Numbered from the stretch's first letter, positions 1 to 8,100 are shown. The stretch: DNA of 17,437 nt from Burkholderiales bacterium (GCA_019746155.1 JAIESJ010000179.1:1-17437), one strand, 5' to 3'. Program-made: numbers and translations. The notes: generated by a model not told the origin, from the sequence alone.

Positions 1-491
1 TGAATGCCGGTGCGGGTGAAGCAAGCGGCACCATCCTGCTGTTTCTGCACGCCGACTGCCTGCTGCCGGCGGCGGCCGACAGCATGATCATCGACGGCCT
101 GAACCGCGCACGGAAAAGCTGGGGCCGATTCGATGTGCGCATTTCGGGCAAACATCCGCTGCTGCGCGCGGTCGGAACGCTCATGAACCTGCGCTCGCGC
201 GCAACCGGCATCGCCACCGGCGATCAGGGCATGTTCGTCACCCGCTCGCTGTTCGAGGCCGTTGGAGGTTTTCCAGACATCGCGTTAATGGAAGACATTG
301 CATTGTCCAGACGCCTGAAGCGCTTCGGCGCGCCGCTGTGCCTTTCGCACCGCATCACGACTTCGGGGCGGCGCTGGGAAAAGCACGGCGTGTTGCGCAC
401 CATTATCCTCATGTGGCGCCTGCGCCTCGCCTATTGGCTGGGCGCCGATCCCGACGAGCTCGCACTGCGCTATGCCGCCCACAAGCCATAA
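1..491 (+). CDS. Family 2 glycosyltransferase, TIGR04283-like (5' truncated)
   Basis: The gene enters from outside the window; the reading frame is open from base 3 (162 residues visible) to the TAA at 489-491. The visible part starts near the family's N-terminal third. It shows the LLFLHAD segment, where the HAD acidic residue takes the place of the DxD metal site of GT-A folds, then a GDQGMFV segment, a GGFPDIALMEDIALSRRL acceptor-side motif, and a SGRRWEKHGV...MWRLRLAYWLGADP tail typical of the 'rSAM/selenodomain-associated transferase 2' family. It probably transfers a nucleotide-activated sugar; the acceptor is unknown. The last 20 bases overlap the next gene in another frame, so the two are likely translated together. 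An in-frame ATG at 84 is internal to the conserved domain and is not the start. Confidence 0.88.
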   Translation, partial: NAGAGEASGTILLFLHADCLLPAAADSMIIDGLNRARKSWGRFDVRISGKHPLLRAVGTLMNLRSRATGIATGDQGMFVTRSLFEAVGGFPDIALMEDIALSRRLKRFGAPLCLSHRITTSGRRWEKHGVLRTIILMWRLRLAYWLGADPDELALRYAAHKP

Positions 492-1131
492 CACGCGGCT
501 CATCGTTTTCGCCAAGGCGCCGCAGCCCGGCGCCGCCAAAACCCGGCTGATCCCGCTGCTCGGCGCCGCAGGCGCGGCGACGCTGCATGCGCGGCTCATC
601 GAGCATACACTGGCCACGGCCTGCGCGGCAGGAGCCGGGCAGGTCGAGTTATGCTGCGCGCCGCACACCGACGATCCGTTCTTCCAGTACTGCGGCGGCC
701 GTTATGACATCACCCTCACTGCCCAGGCCGACGGCGACCTCGGTGCGCGCATGCTGGACGCGTTCGCGCGCGCGCTGCGCGACGCCCGGCACGTGATCAT
801 GATCGGTACCGACTGTCCGGCGTTGACCGCAGCGCACCTGCAGCAGGCCGCACGCGCGCTGGCCGATGGCGGCGACGCGGTTCTGATGCCGGCGGAGGAC
901 GGCGGTTATGTACTGATCGGCCTTAAACGCTGCGATACCACGCTGTTTCACGGCATCGAATGGGGCGGCGCAGAGGTCATGGCAACAACCCGCGAACGGC
1001 TGCGCCGTCTGCAATGGCCCTGGCGTGAACTCGAGACCTTGTGGGACATCGACCGCCCCGAAGATTATCGGCGCCTGCTCGCAACGGCACTGTTTCCCAG
1101 TCATCCGGGCGCACGTGCAAACGCCGGTTAA
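472..1131 (+). CDS. GT-A fold glycosyltransferase, TIGR04282/DUF2064-like
   Basis: 219 residues. The N-terminus (residues 10-26) has the signature LIVFAKAPQPGAAKTRL, a nucleotide-sugar-binding loop of this family. Residues 112-118 are GTDCPAL, the probable metal/nucleotide site, and residues 141-146 are AEDGGY. The C-terminus has the LWDIDRPEDYRRL segment usual in the family. The start ATG at 472 lies inside the 3' end of the preceding transferase gene (20-base overlap). Members are commonly found beside TIGR04283 transferases, as here, and are sometimes next to radical SAM genes; none is visible, but the region upstream is cut off. Substrate is unknown. Length fits the family. Confidence 0.9.
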   Translation: MPPTSHNTRLIVFAKAPQPGAAKTRLIPLLGAAGAATLHARLIEHTLATACAAGAGQVELCCAPHTDDPFFQYCGGRYDITLTAQADGDLGARMLDAFARALRDARHVIMIGTDCPALTAAHLQQAARALADGGDAVLMPAEDGGYVLIGLKRCDTTLFHGIEWGGAEVMATTRERLRRLQWPWRELETLWDIDRPEDYRRLLATALFPSHPGARANAG

Positions 1132-1421
1132 GCGCGGTGACGCTCGGAGAGAACCCACGGTCATGCGAGCGGTCGCTCCGGTTGCCGATGCCGACAACAC
1201 CGGCGCCTCGGCCTGCCGGATATGGCGATATTTCGCTGCATAAACGGGCAGTTAGCGTTGCATTGCCAACATGGCCCACAAACCCGCGTTAAAAAAACAT
1301 TGCCTTTTCAAGGCACTTGGGGAAGAATAGCGCCTCTTTTGCTGGGCCAGCCAGGTTCAGAAATCATGGTTCTTGAACGCCGTCGGAGAGCAGATTAACT
1401 TTTGACTAAAGACCATACTGC
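1132..1421 (+). promoter_or_regulatory. Intergenic region before the Rieske gene with a weak promoter candidate
   Basis: 290 bases without a convincing gene. TTGCCT at 1300-1305 followed after 17 bases by AAGAAT at 1323-1328 could be a sigma-70 promoter giving a leader of about 85 bases. The -35 overlaps a perfect small inverted repeat, TGCCTT-TTC-AAGGCA (1301-1315), preceded by seven A (1291-1297). Read on the minus strand, that is a hairpin with a T tract three bases after the stem, so it could instead end antisense transcripts. No good ribosome binding site precedes the ATG at 1422; GGAGAG at 1384-1389 is too far away. Confidence 0.3.
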
Positions 1422-2525
1422 ATGTCGGACCTCTCAAGTGTCGCTGCAATCAACCAGACCTCGCCGCAACTCTCCGTTCACTGGTACCTCGATCCACGGA
1501 TTTACGAACTAGAAAAACGCCTGCTGTTCGATCGTGGCCCGGGCTATGTCGGGCACGAGCTGATGGTGCCGAACGTCGGCGACTACCAGTCGCTGGAATG
1601 GCTCGGCCATGCCAAGGCGCTGGTACGTAACGCCAACGGCATCGAACTGCTTTCCAACGTCTGCCGCCATCGCCAGGCGATCATGCTCAAGGGACGCGGC
1701 ACCACCAAGAGCATTGTCTGTCCGCTGCACCGCTGGACTTACGCGCTCGACGGCAAGCTGCTCGGTGCGCCACATTTCCCGGGCAATCCCTGTCTCGATC
1801 TCGCCCAGTCGCCGCTCGTCAACTGGAACGGCCTGCTGTTCAACGGCGGGCGTGATGTTGCACGCGATCTTTCCCGGATCGGCGTGGCGCAGGACCTCGA
1901 TTTCTCGGGCTACATGCTCGACCGCATCGAGATCGATGAATACGCATGCAACTGGAAGACCTTCATCGAAGTCTATCTCGAGGACTACCACGTCGAGCCG
2001 TTCCATCCCGGACTGGGCAATTTCGTCGATGTGTCCGACCTCAAGTGGGAGTTCGGCGAGTGGTACAGCGTGCAAAGCTGCGGGGTGAACCGCAGCCTTG
2101 CCAGGCCGGGCAGCGCGGTCTACCGCCGATGGCACGAGCAGGTGCTGCGCTACAACGAAGGCAAGGAGCCGAAATACGGCGCGATCTGGCTCACTTACTA
2201 CCCGAATATCATGGTCGAGTGGTATCCGCATTCGCTGGTGATAAGCACCATTATTCCGCGCGGGCCGGAAGCGTGCAGCAATGTCGTTGAATTCTATTAC
2301 CCGGAGGACATCGCGCTGTTCGAGCGTGAGTTCGTCGAGGCCGGGCAGGCTGCGTACCGGGAAACCGCGATCGAGGACAGGGAAATCTGCATGCGCATGA
2401 CCGAAGGCCGTCGGGCGCTTTACCAGCAGGGCATCGACGAGACCGGCCCGTACCAGTCGCCGATGGAAGACGGCATGCTGCACTTCCATGAATTCCTGCG
2501 ACGCGAGCTTGCGCCGCATCTGTGA
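1422..2525 (+). CDS. Rieske non-heme iron oxygenase, alpha subunit
   Basis: 367 residues. The N-terminal Rieske domain carries the [2Fe-2S] ligands C81-R-H83 and C100-P-L-H103, with 16 residues between the two pairs. The C-terminal catalytic domain has NWKTFIEVYLEDYHVEPFH, with H190 and H195 as the mononuclear Fe ligands, and D319 in AIEDRE as the likely carboxylate ligand. The protein is therefore expected to activate O2 for hydroxylation or demethylation of a small substrate and needs electrons from a separate reductase/ferredoxin, none of which is encoded nearby. The substrate cannot be read from the sequence. It is followed after 26 bases by a sulfurtransferase, so the two may be cotranscribed. 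No clear Shine-Dalgarno is seen before the chosen ATG, but the N-terminal reading agrees with the fold. Confidence 0.93.
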   Translation: MSDLSSVAAINQTSPQLSVHWYLDPRIYELEKRLLFDRGPGYVGHELMVPNVGDYQSLEWLGHAKALVRNANGIELLSNVCRHRQAIMLKGRGTTKSIVCPLHRWTYALDGKLLGAPHFPGNPCLDLAQSPLVNWNGLLFNGGRDVARDLSRIGVAQDLDFSGYMLDRIEIDEYACNWKTFIEVYLEDYHVEPFHPGLGNFVDVSDLKWEFGEWYSVQSCGVNRSLARPGSAVYRRWHEQVLRYNEGKEPKYGAIWLTYYPNIMVEWYPHSLVISTIIPRGPEACSNVVEFYYPEDIALFEREFVEAGQAAYRETAIEDREICMRMTEGRRALYQQGIDETGPYQSPMEDGMLHFHEFLRRELAPHL

Positions 2526-2532
2526 TGCGGTG

Positions 2533-2547
2533 GTGATTTCCAATCAC
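2533..2547 (+). repeat. Small inverted repeat in the sulfurtransferase initiation region
   Basis: GTGATT (2533-2538), TCC loop, AATCAC (2542-2547): a perfect 6-bp inverted repeat with a 3-base loop. It sits between the Rieske stop (2523-2525) and the TTG start at 2552, where a ribosome binding site would be expected. It may form an RNA hairpin; no function is shown. Confidence 0.4.
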
Positions 2548-2551
2548 GCCC

Positions 2552-3403
2552 TTGAACTTCAATACCCTCATCTCCTGCGCGGAACTTGCCGCGCATCTCA
2601 ACGATCCGCACTGGATCGTGTGCGACTGCCGGCACGATCTCATTGACACTGAATCCGGCCGTCGCGCCTATGCGCAGTCGCATATCCCCGGCGCGCGCTT
2701 TGTGCGTCTTGACGAGGACCTGTCGGGAGCAAAAACGGGAAAGAACGGCCGCCATCCGCTGCCCGATCCCGACGCGTTCTGTAAGCGCCTCGGCACGCTC
2801 GGCATCGATGGCGGCAAGCAGGTCGTTGCCTACGACGCGAGCGGCGGCTGTTACGCCGCGCGCCTGTGGTGGATGCTGCGCTGGATGGGACATACTCGTG
2901 CCGCGGTGCTGGACGGCGGCTGGGACGCCTGGAAAGAGGCCGGTCATCCGGTGACTGCCGATCAGCCGGCAATCAAGCCCGCGACGTTTGCCGCCCGCGC
3001 GATGCCTCGGCTGGCGGTAGACGCCGACTACGTTGCGGCTCATTTGAACCAGGCGGAGATTGGCGTGCTCGACGCGCGCAGCGCGGAACGTTTCCGCGGC
3101 GAAAATGAAACGCTGGATCCCGTCGGCGGCCATATCCCCGGCGCAGCCAACCGCTTCTTCAAGAACAATCTCGACACGACGGGGCGTTTCAAGCCCGCTG
3201 CCGAACTGCGACGGGAATTCTCCGACCTGCTCGGCATGCGCCGGCCGGGAAACATCGTGCACCAGTGCGGCTCCGGAGTCACCGCCTGCCACAACCTGCT
3301 GGCGATGGAAATCGCCGGTCTTCCCGGCTCGCGTCTCTATCCCGGCTCGTGGAGCGAGTGGTGCTCCGATCCCTCGCGACCCGTTGCGAGAAGCGGCACG
3401 TAG
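2552..3403 (+). CDS. sseA: 3-mercaptopyruvate/thiosulfate sulfurtransferase (tandem rhodanese)
   Basis: 283 residues with two rhodanese domains: an inactive N-terminal one (about 5-130) and a catalytic one (about 155-275). The active-site loop is CGSGVT at 239-244 with C239 as the persulfide-forming cysteine. CG[S/T]GVT is the loop of mercaptopyruvate sulfurtransferases, whereas classic thiosulfate rhodaneses have CRKGVT, so SseA-type activity is favoured. The frame is closed by a TGA at 2534-2536 and the homologous N-terminus begins at residue 2-5, so TTG at 2552 is the only reasonable start. No Shine-Dalgarno is visible; a hairpin lies just upstream. It probably depends on translation of the upstream Rieske gene. 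Likely cytoplasmic, as no signal peptide is seen. Confidence 0.9.
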   Translation: MNFNTLISCAELAAHLNDPHWIVCDCRHDLIDTESGRRAYAQSHIPGARFVRLDEDLSGAKTGKNGRHPLPDPDAFCKRLGTLGIDGGKQVVAYDASGGCYAARLWWMLRWMGHTRAAVLDGGWDAWKEAGHPVTADQPAIKPATFAARAMPRLAVDADYVAAHLNQAEIGVLDARSAERFRGENETLDPVGGHIPGAANRFFKNNLDTTGRFKPAAELRREFSDLLGMRRPGNIVHQCGSGVTACHNLLAMEIAGLPGSRLYPGSWSEWCSDPSRPVARSGT

Positions 3404-3452
3404 CATTCAGCGTGCAGGCTGGGGGTTGCTCGCCCTAATTGGCATCCACACC

Positions 3453-3830
3453 ATGAATACCCTGCTCGCCGACCTGATTCTGATTGTTCACTTCGCCTTC
3501 GTGCTGTTCGTGGTCGGCGGACTGGCACTGATCTGGGTCGGCGCAGCCTTAAGCTGGCGCTGGGTGCGCAATTTCCGGTTCCGCATCGCGCATCTTGCCG
3601 CCATCGTGTTCGTGGCTGCCGAATCGCTGGCGGGAATTTGGTGCCCGCTCACGGTGTGGGAGGACGCGTTGCGCGGCACGCGCAGCGAGATGAGCTTCAT
3701 CGCGCGCTGGATTCACCGCGTGCTCTTTTACAGCTTTCCCGAATGGGTGTTCACCGCCATCCATGTGTTGTTCGCGCTTGTCGTGCTGGCTACGTTCTGG
3801 CTGGTGCGCCCCGAGCCGCGATCGCGCTAG
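3453..3830 (+). CDS. DUF2784 family membrane protein
   Basis: 125 residues. Three to four hydrophobic segments can be seen, roughly 5-30, 46-64 and 94-117, so it is an inner-membrane protein. The segment CPLTVWE (64-70), followed by a W-x-H-R-V-L-F-Y stretch and PEWVF, is the conserved core of DUF2784. Function of the family is not known. The frame is open far upstream (from 3060) but that part is the shadow of the sulfurtransferase gene; ATG at 3453 gives the standard N-terminus. It lies 49 bases after the sulfurtransferase stop and may be the last gene of that operon. No strong ribosome binding site is visible. Confidence 0.85.
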   Translation: MNTLLADLILIVHFAFVLFVVGGLALIWVGAALSWRWVRNFRFRIAHLAAIVFVAAESLAGIWCPLTVWEDALRGTRSEMSFIARWIHRVLFYSFPEWVFTAIHVLFALVVLATFWLVRPEPRSR

Positions 3831-3980
3831 TGTTAACGGATCACCGTTGATCGACGCTGCGGCGCCAGGCTGCTTAAGCAAGAAGCTTTGCGTGTCGCAA
3901 CGCCGTGTGGGCCGGAACCAACGTCGCTTTCATGGCGTTCTTTCCGCCTCGTTCTTTGGTTTTTTTCATTTCAGGAGTGG

Positions 3981-4006
3981 GTCGGGCTCAGTCCGACAAA
4001 TTCCTA
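3981..4006 (-). repeat. Hairpin repeat, copy 1, at the 3' end of fccB
   Basis: Read on the minus strand, the fccB stop codon TAG leads into GGAATTTGTCGGACT and a hairpin, GTCGG paired with CCGAC across a 7-base loop. The plus-strand core AGTCCGACA-N3-TCCTAG is shared base for base with the sequence at the clpA stop (5830-5847), with the stop codon in the same position in both. An outer AGGA/TCCT pair (3973-3976 with 4002-4005) may lengthen the stem. No T tract follows, so it is a REP-like 3' hairpin rather than a classic terminator. Confidence 0.6.
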
Positions 4007-5275
4007 GGCGAGCGCTTCCGCCCAGATGTTCTTCGCCCACCCCCAGGCGTAGTTGGCTTCCTCCCCGCTCGCCTGCGCAGACACCCCTCCCGCCCCCTTC
4101 ACCGGCACGAAGGTCTTCTGCCCGGTATCGTAATGATGCACCGATGCGACGTGCATCGCGCTCTGGCCGCTGACGAAACTGTAGCAGGTGTTCATCAGCA
4201 TCGGCTGGTCATTGACCGGCTGGCCCTTGATCAGGGCAATCACCGCCGCGGCGCACACCTTGGCCTGCTGGTTCGCCATACTTGCGGATTTCGGCATGGC
4301 CGGCGCCGACAGCGTGGCGTCACCGAGCACGTGTACGCCCTTGACCGCGAGCGATTCGCAGGTCAGCCAGTCGACGCCGCACCAGCGCTGGTTGGTCGTG
4401 ATGAGCCCGGTCTTCAGCGCGATGTCACCGGCGCGGTGCGGCGGCACGACGTTCAACACATCGCCCTTGACGCTGTCGAACTGCAGCTTGACTGCCATGC
4501 CCTTGACGTCGACGTCCAGCAGCTCGCTGTTGGGGCGATAGTCGATCATGCCTTTGTACAGCCCGTCCCACGCGGCGAGGAACAGACCTTTCTTGGACAC
4601 GAGGTCCGGATTGGAATCGAGCACGATGATCTTGGACCTGGGCTTGGCCTTCTTGAAATAATCCGCGATCTGGCATATCCGCTCATACGGCCCGGGCGGA
4701 CAGCGGTACGGCGCCATCGGGATATGCAGCACATAGACGCCGCCGTCGGGCATGGCTTCGAGCTGCTTCCTGAGCGCCACCGTCTGCGGGCCGGCTTTCC
4801 AGGCATGCAGAATGCGGTTTTGCGCATCGGCGCTCTTGAGCCCCGGTATCTGATCGTACATGAAATCGATCCCCGGCGAGACCACCACCCGGTCATAGCC
4901 CAGCGTCGAGCCGTCGGCGAGCCGCACTTCCCGCCTGGCCGCATCGATTGCGACTGCTTCTGCCTGGATTACGCGTATCTCGCGATTGCGCAGTCCGTCA
5001 TAACCCATGATGATGTCCTGCATCCGGGCGTTGCCCCCGAGCACCAGGTTGCTGATCGGGCAGGAGATAAACTCGCTATTACGCTCCACAACAGCGACAT
5101 CGATGTCGGGCGCCCACCTCTTCACGTACTTTGCCGTGGTGGCGCCGCCGTAGCCGCCGCCGATCACGACCACGCGTCCCGCCCCGCCCCCGCCAGTCGT
5201 TGCGCAACCCGCCATGGCGGTGACGCCGGCGGTGGCAGAAGCCCATTTGATGAACTCACGTCTGGTAATCGCCAT
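4004..5275 (-). CDS. fccB: Flavocytochrome c sulfide dehydrogenase, flavoprotein subunit
   Basis: 423 residues. FAD enzyme that takes electrons from sulfide and passes them to the cytochrome subunit in the periplasm. The N-terminus has a twin-arginine signal, TRREFIK (4-10), then a short hydrophobic stretch ending in MAGC (21-24), which resembles a lipobox. The FAD-binding glycine loop is VVVIGGGYGG (35-44). The redox cysteines of the family can be placed at C191 (YRCPPGPYE) and C364 (NTCYSF), the pair that forms the active-site disulfide beside FAD. The start at 5275 is fixed by GGAGG five bases upstream. The stop codon TAG of fccA is itself part of that ribosome binding site (TAGGAGGCGGCCATG), so translation of the two subunits is coupled. 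Its 3' end converges on the DUF2784 gene. Confidence 0.93.
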   Translation of the reverse strand: MAITRREFIKWASATAGVTAMAGCATTGGGGAGRVVVIGGGYGGATTAKYVKRWAPDIDVAVVERNSEFISCPISNLVLGGNARMQDIIMGYDGLRNREIRVIQAEAVAIDAARREVRLADGSTLGYDRVVVSPGIDFMYDQIPGLKSADAQNRILHAWKAGPQTVALRKQLEAMPDGGVYVLHIPMAPYRCPPGPYERICQIADYFKKAKPRSKIIVLDSNPDLVSKKGLFLAAWDGLYKGMIDYRPNSELLDVDVKGMAVKLQFDSVKGDVLNVVPPHRAGDIALKTGLITTNQRWCGVDWLTCESLAVKGVHVLGDATLSAPAMPKSASMANQQAKVCAAAVIALIKGQPVNDQPMLMNTCYSFVSGQSAMHVASVHHYDTGQKTFVPVKGAGGVSAQASGEEANYAWGWAKNIWAEALA

Positions 5276-5284
5276 GGCCGCCTC

Positions 5285-5635
5285 CTAGTAACCCGCGCGC
5301 GGGGCCGGCGCCGCCGCTCCGGGTTCGACCGATGCGAAATAGCCGGCAATCAGTTCAAGCTGCTCGTCGGTATAGCCCTTGGCATGCTGATGCATGATGG
5401 TCGCCGGACGCTTGCCGGCTTTGAAATCCTGCATCTGCTGCAGCAGGTAGTTCTTGTCCTGCCCGGCAATGCTGGGCGGCACGCCGCCGACGCTCCTGCC
5501 GTCGGTGCCGTGACAGGTGAAACACGTTGCCGCCAGACTTCGGGCGTGGGTTGCATCGGCTGCTATCGCAGGTAACGCAATATGGCCCCCCGCGATGACC
5601 AAGGCAAGTACAACGCTGTTCGGTGTCGGGTTCAT
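5285..5635 (-). CDS. fccA: Flavocytochrome c sulfide dehydrogenase, cytochrome c subunit
   Basis: 116 residues. Sec signal peptide (about 1-26, ending near AIAA-DA), then a single class I cytochrome c domain: heme attachment C38-F-T-C41-H42 and a probable axial Met81 in TIMHQHAKGYTDEQ. It is a monoheme protein, so it matches the short (about 10 kDa) FccA type rather than the diheme form of Allochromatium. It would accept electrons from FccB and pass them to the respiratory chain. ATG at 5635 follows a strong AAGGAGGAG ribosome binding site. fccA precedes fccB, as is usual; the genes are nine bases apart. Confidence 0.9.
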   Translation of the reverse strand: MNPTPNSVVLALVIAGGHIALPAIAADATHARSLAATCFTCHGTDGRSVGGVPPSIAGQDKNYLLQQMQDFKAGKRPATIMHQHAKGYTDEQLELIAGYFASVEPGAAAPAPRAGY

Positions 5636-5843
5636 GCGCTCCTCCTTCTTTGAAAAGCTTCTGCAACACCGTCATGCCGCTGCCCGCACAGCATGTTTGA
5701 TCCGAGTCAGGCGGACAGGAAACGGTTCGTGGCGGGTCTGGATGACAAGTCCTGGCCTCCAAGCATGATTGCGCCCTGTCGCGGGCCGCTGTCAGTGAAA
5801 CAACCGGGGCCAGCAGCCTGTCGCACCCAAGTCCGACAGGCTC
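5636..5843. other. Intergenic region between clpA and fccA
   Basis: 208 bases. It should hold the fccAB promoter (minus strand), but I cannot pick a convincing -35/-10 pair. Its distal end holds the hairpin repeat at the clpA stop. No gene is seen. Confidence 0.4.
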
Positions 5844-5847
5844 CTAG
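5815..5847 (-). repeat. Hairpin repeat, copy 2, at the 3' end of clpA
   Basis: Minus strand: the clpA TAG stop is followed by GA and then a perfect 8-bp stem, GCCTGTCG ... CGACAGGC, around a 10-base loop (plus-strand arms at about 5816-5823 and 5834-5841). The plus-strand core AGTCCGACA-N3-TCCTAG is the same as at the fccB stop. It lacks a T tract. It could protect the clpA mRNA 3' end or end transcription weakly. Confidence 0.65.
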
Positions 5848-8099
5848 ACAACGCTCGCCGGTTCCTCGGCGAACACCAGCCGTACTTTTCCGCTGTCGTC
5901 GATATCGACGGTAACCTTGCCGCCATTGGCGAGCCGCCCGAACAGCAGTTCGTCGGCAAGGGCGCTTCGGATCGTGTCCTGGATCAGCCGTGCCATCGGA
6001 CGCGCACCCATCAACGGGTCGAAGCCCGTCCTGGCCAGATAGTCCTTGAGCGCAGACGTGAAAGTGATATCCACTTTCTTCTCGTGGAGTTGCTCCTCGA
6101 GCTGCATCAGGAATTTGTCGACCACGCGCAGGATGATCTCGCGGTCGAGCGCCGCGAACGAAATGATCGCATCCAGCCGGTTGCGGAACTCAGGCGTGAA
6201 CTGGCGCTTGATTTCGGCCATCTCGTCGCCGGTCTGCTTGCTCGGCGTGAAGCCCATCGAGGTCTTGGACAGCTCGGACGCGCCGGCATTGGTGGTCATG
6301 ATAAGCACCACGTTGCGAAAGTCCGCCTTGCGCCCGTTGTTGTCGGTGAGCGTGCCGTGATCCATCACTTGCAGCAGAATGTTGAAGATATCGGGATGCG
6401 CTTTCTCGATTTCGTCCAGCAGCAGCACCGAGTACGGGTGCTTGGTGACGGCTTCGGTGAGCAGTCCCCCCTGGTCGAAGCCGATATACCCGGGCGGCGC
6501 GCCGATGAGACGCGACACCGCGTGCCGCTCCATGTATTCCGACATGTCGAAGCGGATCAGCTCGACCCCCATGGTGTAGGCAAGCTGGCGCGCGACCTCG
6601 GTCTTGCCGACGCCGGTCGGGCCGGAAAACAGGAAGCAGCCGATCGGCTTCTGCGGATTGCCGAGACCGCTTCGGGCCATCTTGATTGCCGCCGACAAGG
6701 CGTCGATTGCCTTGTCCTGGCCGAAAACCACCGCTTTCAGGTCGCGGGCGAGGTTCTTGAGCGAATTGCGATCGTCGGCCGACACCGTCTGCGCCGGAAT
6801 GCGCGTGATCTTGGCGATGATTTCCTCGATCTCGTGCTTGCCGATGACCTTCTTCTGGCGCGACTTGGGCTGGATGCGCTGAGCCGCGCCCGCCTCATCG
6901 ATGACGTCGATCGCCTTGTCAGGCAGGTGCCGGTCGTTGATGAAGCGCGCGGAGAGTTCGGCCGCCGCGGTCAGCGCAGCGGCAACGTACTTGACGCCGT
7001 GATGCTCCTCGAAGCGCGACTTGAGGCCCCGCAGAATCAAGACCGTCTCTTCGACTGTCGGCTCGACGACGTCGATTTTCTGGAAGCGGCGCGACAGCGC
7101 ATGATCCTTTTCGAACACGCCACGGTATTCGTTGTAGGTGGTGGCGCCGATGCATTTCAGCTGCCCGCTGGAAAGTGCCGGCTTCAGCAGATTGGACGCA
7201 TCGAGCGTGCCGCCGGAAGCCGCGCCCGCCCCGATCAGGGTATGGATCTCGTCGATGAACAGGATGGCATTCGGGTTGTCGACCAGCTGCTTCAGCACCG
7301 CCTTCAGGCGCTGCTCGAAGTCGCCGCGATATTTGGTGCCCGCAAGCAATGCCCCCATGTCGAGCGCATAGACATTGCAGCGCCCGAGGATCTCGGGCAC
7401 ATCGCCTTCGACGATGCGCCGCGCCAGCCCCTCGGCGATCGCGGTCTTGCCTACGCCGGCTTCCCCGACCAGCAGCGGGTTATTCTTGCGCCGCCGGCAC
7501 AGCGTCTGGACCACGCGCTGGAGCTCGCGATCGCGGCCGATCAGCGGGTCGATCTTGCCCGACAGCGCCAGGGCATTGAGATTGAGGGTATAGCTCTCGA
7601 GCGCGCCGCCGGGCTGGGCCTCGTGCTCGCCTTCGGCATCGGCCTCGCTCTTCGACGGCGCGGCCTGCGGCACCTTGCTGATGCCGTGCGAAATGAAGTT
7701 CACGACGTCGAGCCGGGTCACGCCCTTCTGGTGCAGGAAATAGACCGCATGGGAATCCTTCTCGCCGAAGATCGCAACCAGGACATTGGCCCCGGTAACC
7801 TCCTTCTTGCCCGAGGACTGCACGTGCAGGATGGCGCGCTGGATCACGCGCTGGAAGCCGAGCGTGGGCTGGGTGTCGACGTCATCACCGGCCAGGATTG
7901 GCGTGTGCTCGGTCACAAAATCGGAGAGAAGCTTCCTCAAATCATCGATGTCGGCGGCGCAGGCGCGCAGCACCTCGGATGCCGACGGATTGTCGAGCAA
8001 TGCGAGCAGCAGATGCTCCACGGTAATGAACTCATGACGCTTCTGCCGCGCCTCCATGAAGGCCATGTGTAAGCTGACTTCCAGTTCCTGCGCGATCAT
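5844..8099 (-). CDS. clpA: ATP-dependent Clp protease ATP-binding subunit ClpA
   Basis: 751 residues, close to E. coli ClpA. Order: Clp N-domain (two repeats, about 1-145), acidic linker (about 146-165), first AAA+ module with Walker A GEAGVGKT (212-219) and Walker B FIDE (281-284), second AAA+ module with Walker A GPTGVGKT (493-500) and Walker B LLDE (560-563), pore loop GYIG near 537-540, and the C-terminal D2 small domain. The ClpP-docking tripeptide is MGF (615-617), where E. coli has IGL. It forms hexamers that unfold substrates and thread them into ClpP; clpP is not in the window. ATG at 8099 comes one base after the clpS stop (TGA-G-ATG), so the pair is translationally coupled, with the ribosome binding site inside the clpS end. 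Confidence 0.98.
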   Translation of the reverse strand: MIAQELEVSLHMAFMEARQKRHEFITVEHLLLALLDNPSASEVLRACAADIDDLRKLLSDFVTEHTPILAGDDVDTQPTLGFQRVIQRAILHVQSSGKKEVTGANVLVAIFGEKDSHAVYFLHQKGVTRLDVVNFISHGISKVPQAAPSKSEADAEGEHEAQPGGALESYTLNLNALALSGKIDPLIGRDRELQRVVQTLCRRRKNNPLLVGEAGVGKTAIAEGLARRIVEGDVPEILGRCNVYALDMGALLAGTKYRGDFEQRLKAVLKQLVDNPNAILFIDEIHTLIGAGAASGGTLDASNLLKPALSSGQLKCIGATTYNEYRGVFEKDHALSRRFQKIDVVEPTVEETVLILRGLKSRFEEHHGVKYVAAALTAAAELSARFINDRHLPDKAIDVIDEAGAAQRIQPKSRQKKVIGKHEIEEIIAKITRIPAQTVSADDRNSLKNLARDLKAVVFGQDKAIDALSAAIKMARSGLGNPQKPIGCFLFSGPTGVGKTEVARQLAYTMGVELIRFDMSEYMERHAVSRLIGAPPGYIGFDQGGLLTEAVTKHPYSVLLLDEIEKAHPDIFNILLQVMDHGTLTDNNGRKADFRNVVLIMTTNAGASELSKTSMGFTPSKQTGDEMAEIKRQFTPEFRNRLDAIISFAALDREIILRVVDKFLMQLEEQLHEKKVDITFTSALKDYLARTGFDPLMGARPMARLIQDTIRSALADELLFGRLANGGKVTVDIDDSGKVRLVFAEEPASVV

Positions 8100-8100
8100 C

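Noticed and set aside
1509..2543. Open frame of 344 codons on - across the Rieske gene
   Set aside because: Antisense shadow of a gene with complete Rieske and iron ligands.
3905..5575. Open frame of 556 codons on + across fccB/fccA
   Set aside because: It is the antisense shadow of the clear fccB-fccA genes; the translation has no recognisable domain and is rich in His/Arg as GC-rich shadows are.
6084..8072. Open frame of 662 codons on + across clpA
   Set aside because: Antisense shadow of clpA, which has both Walker motifs and full length.
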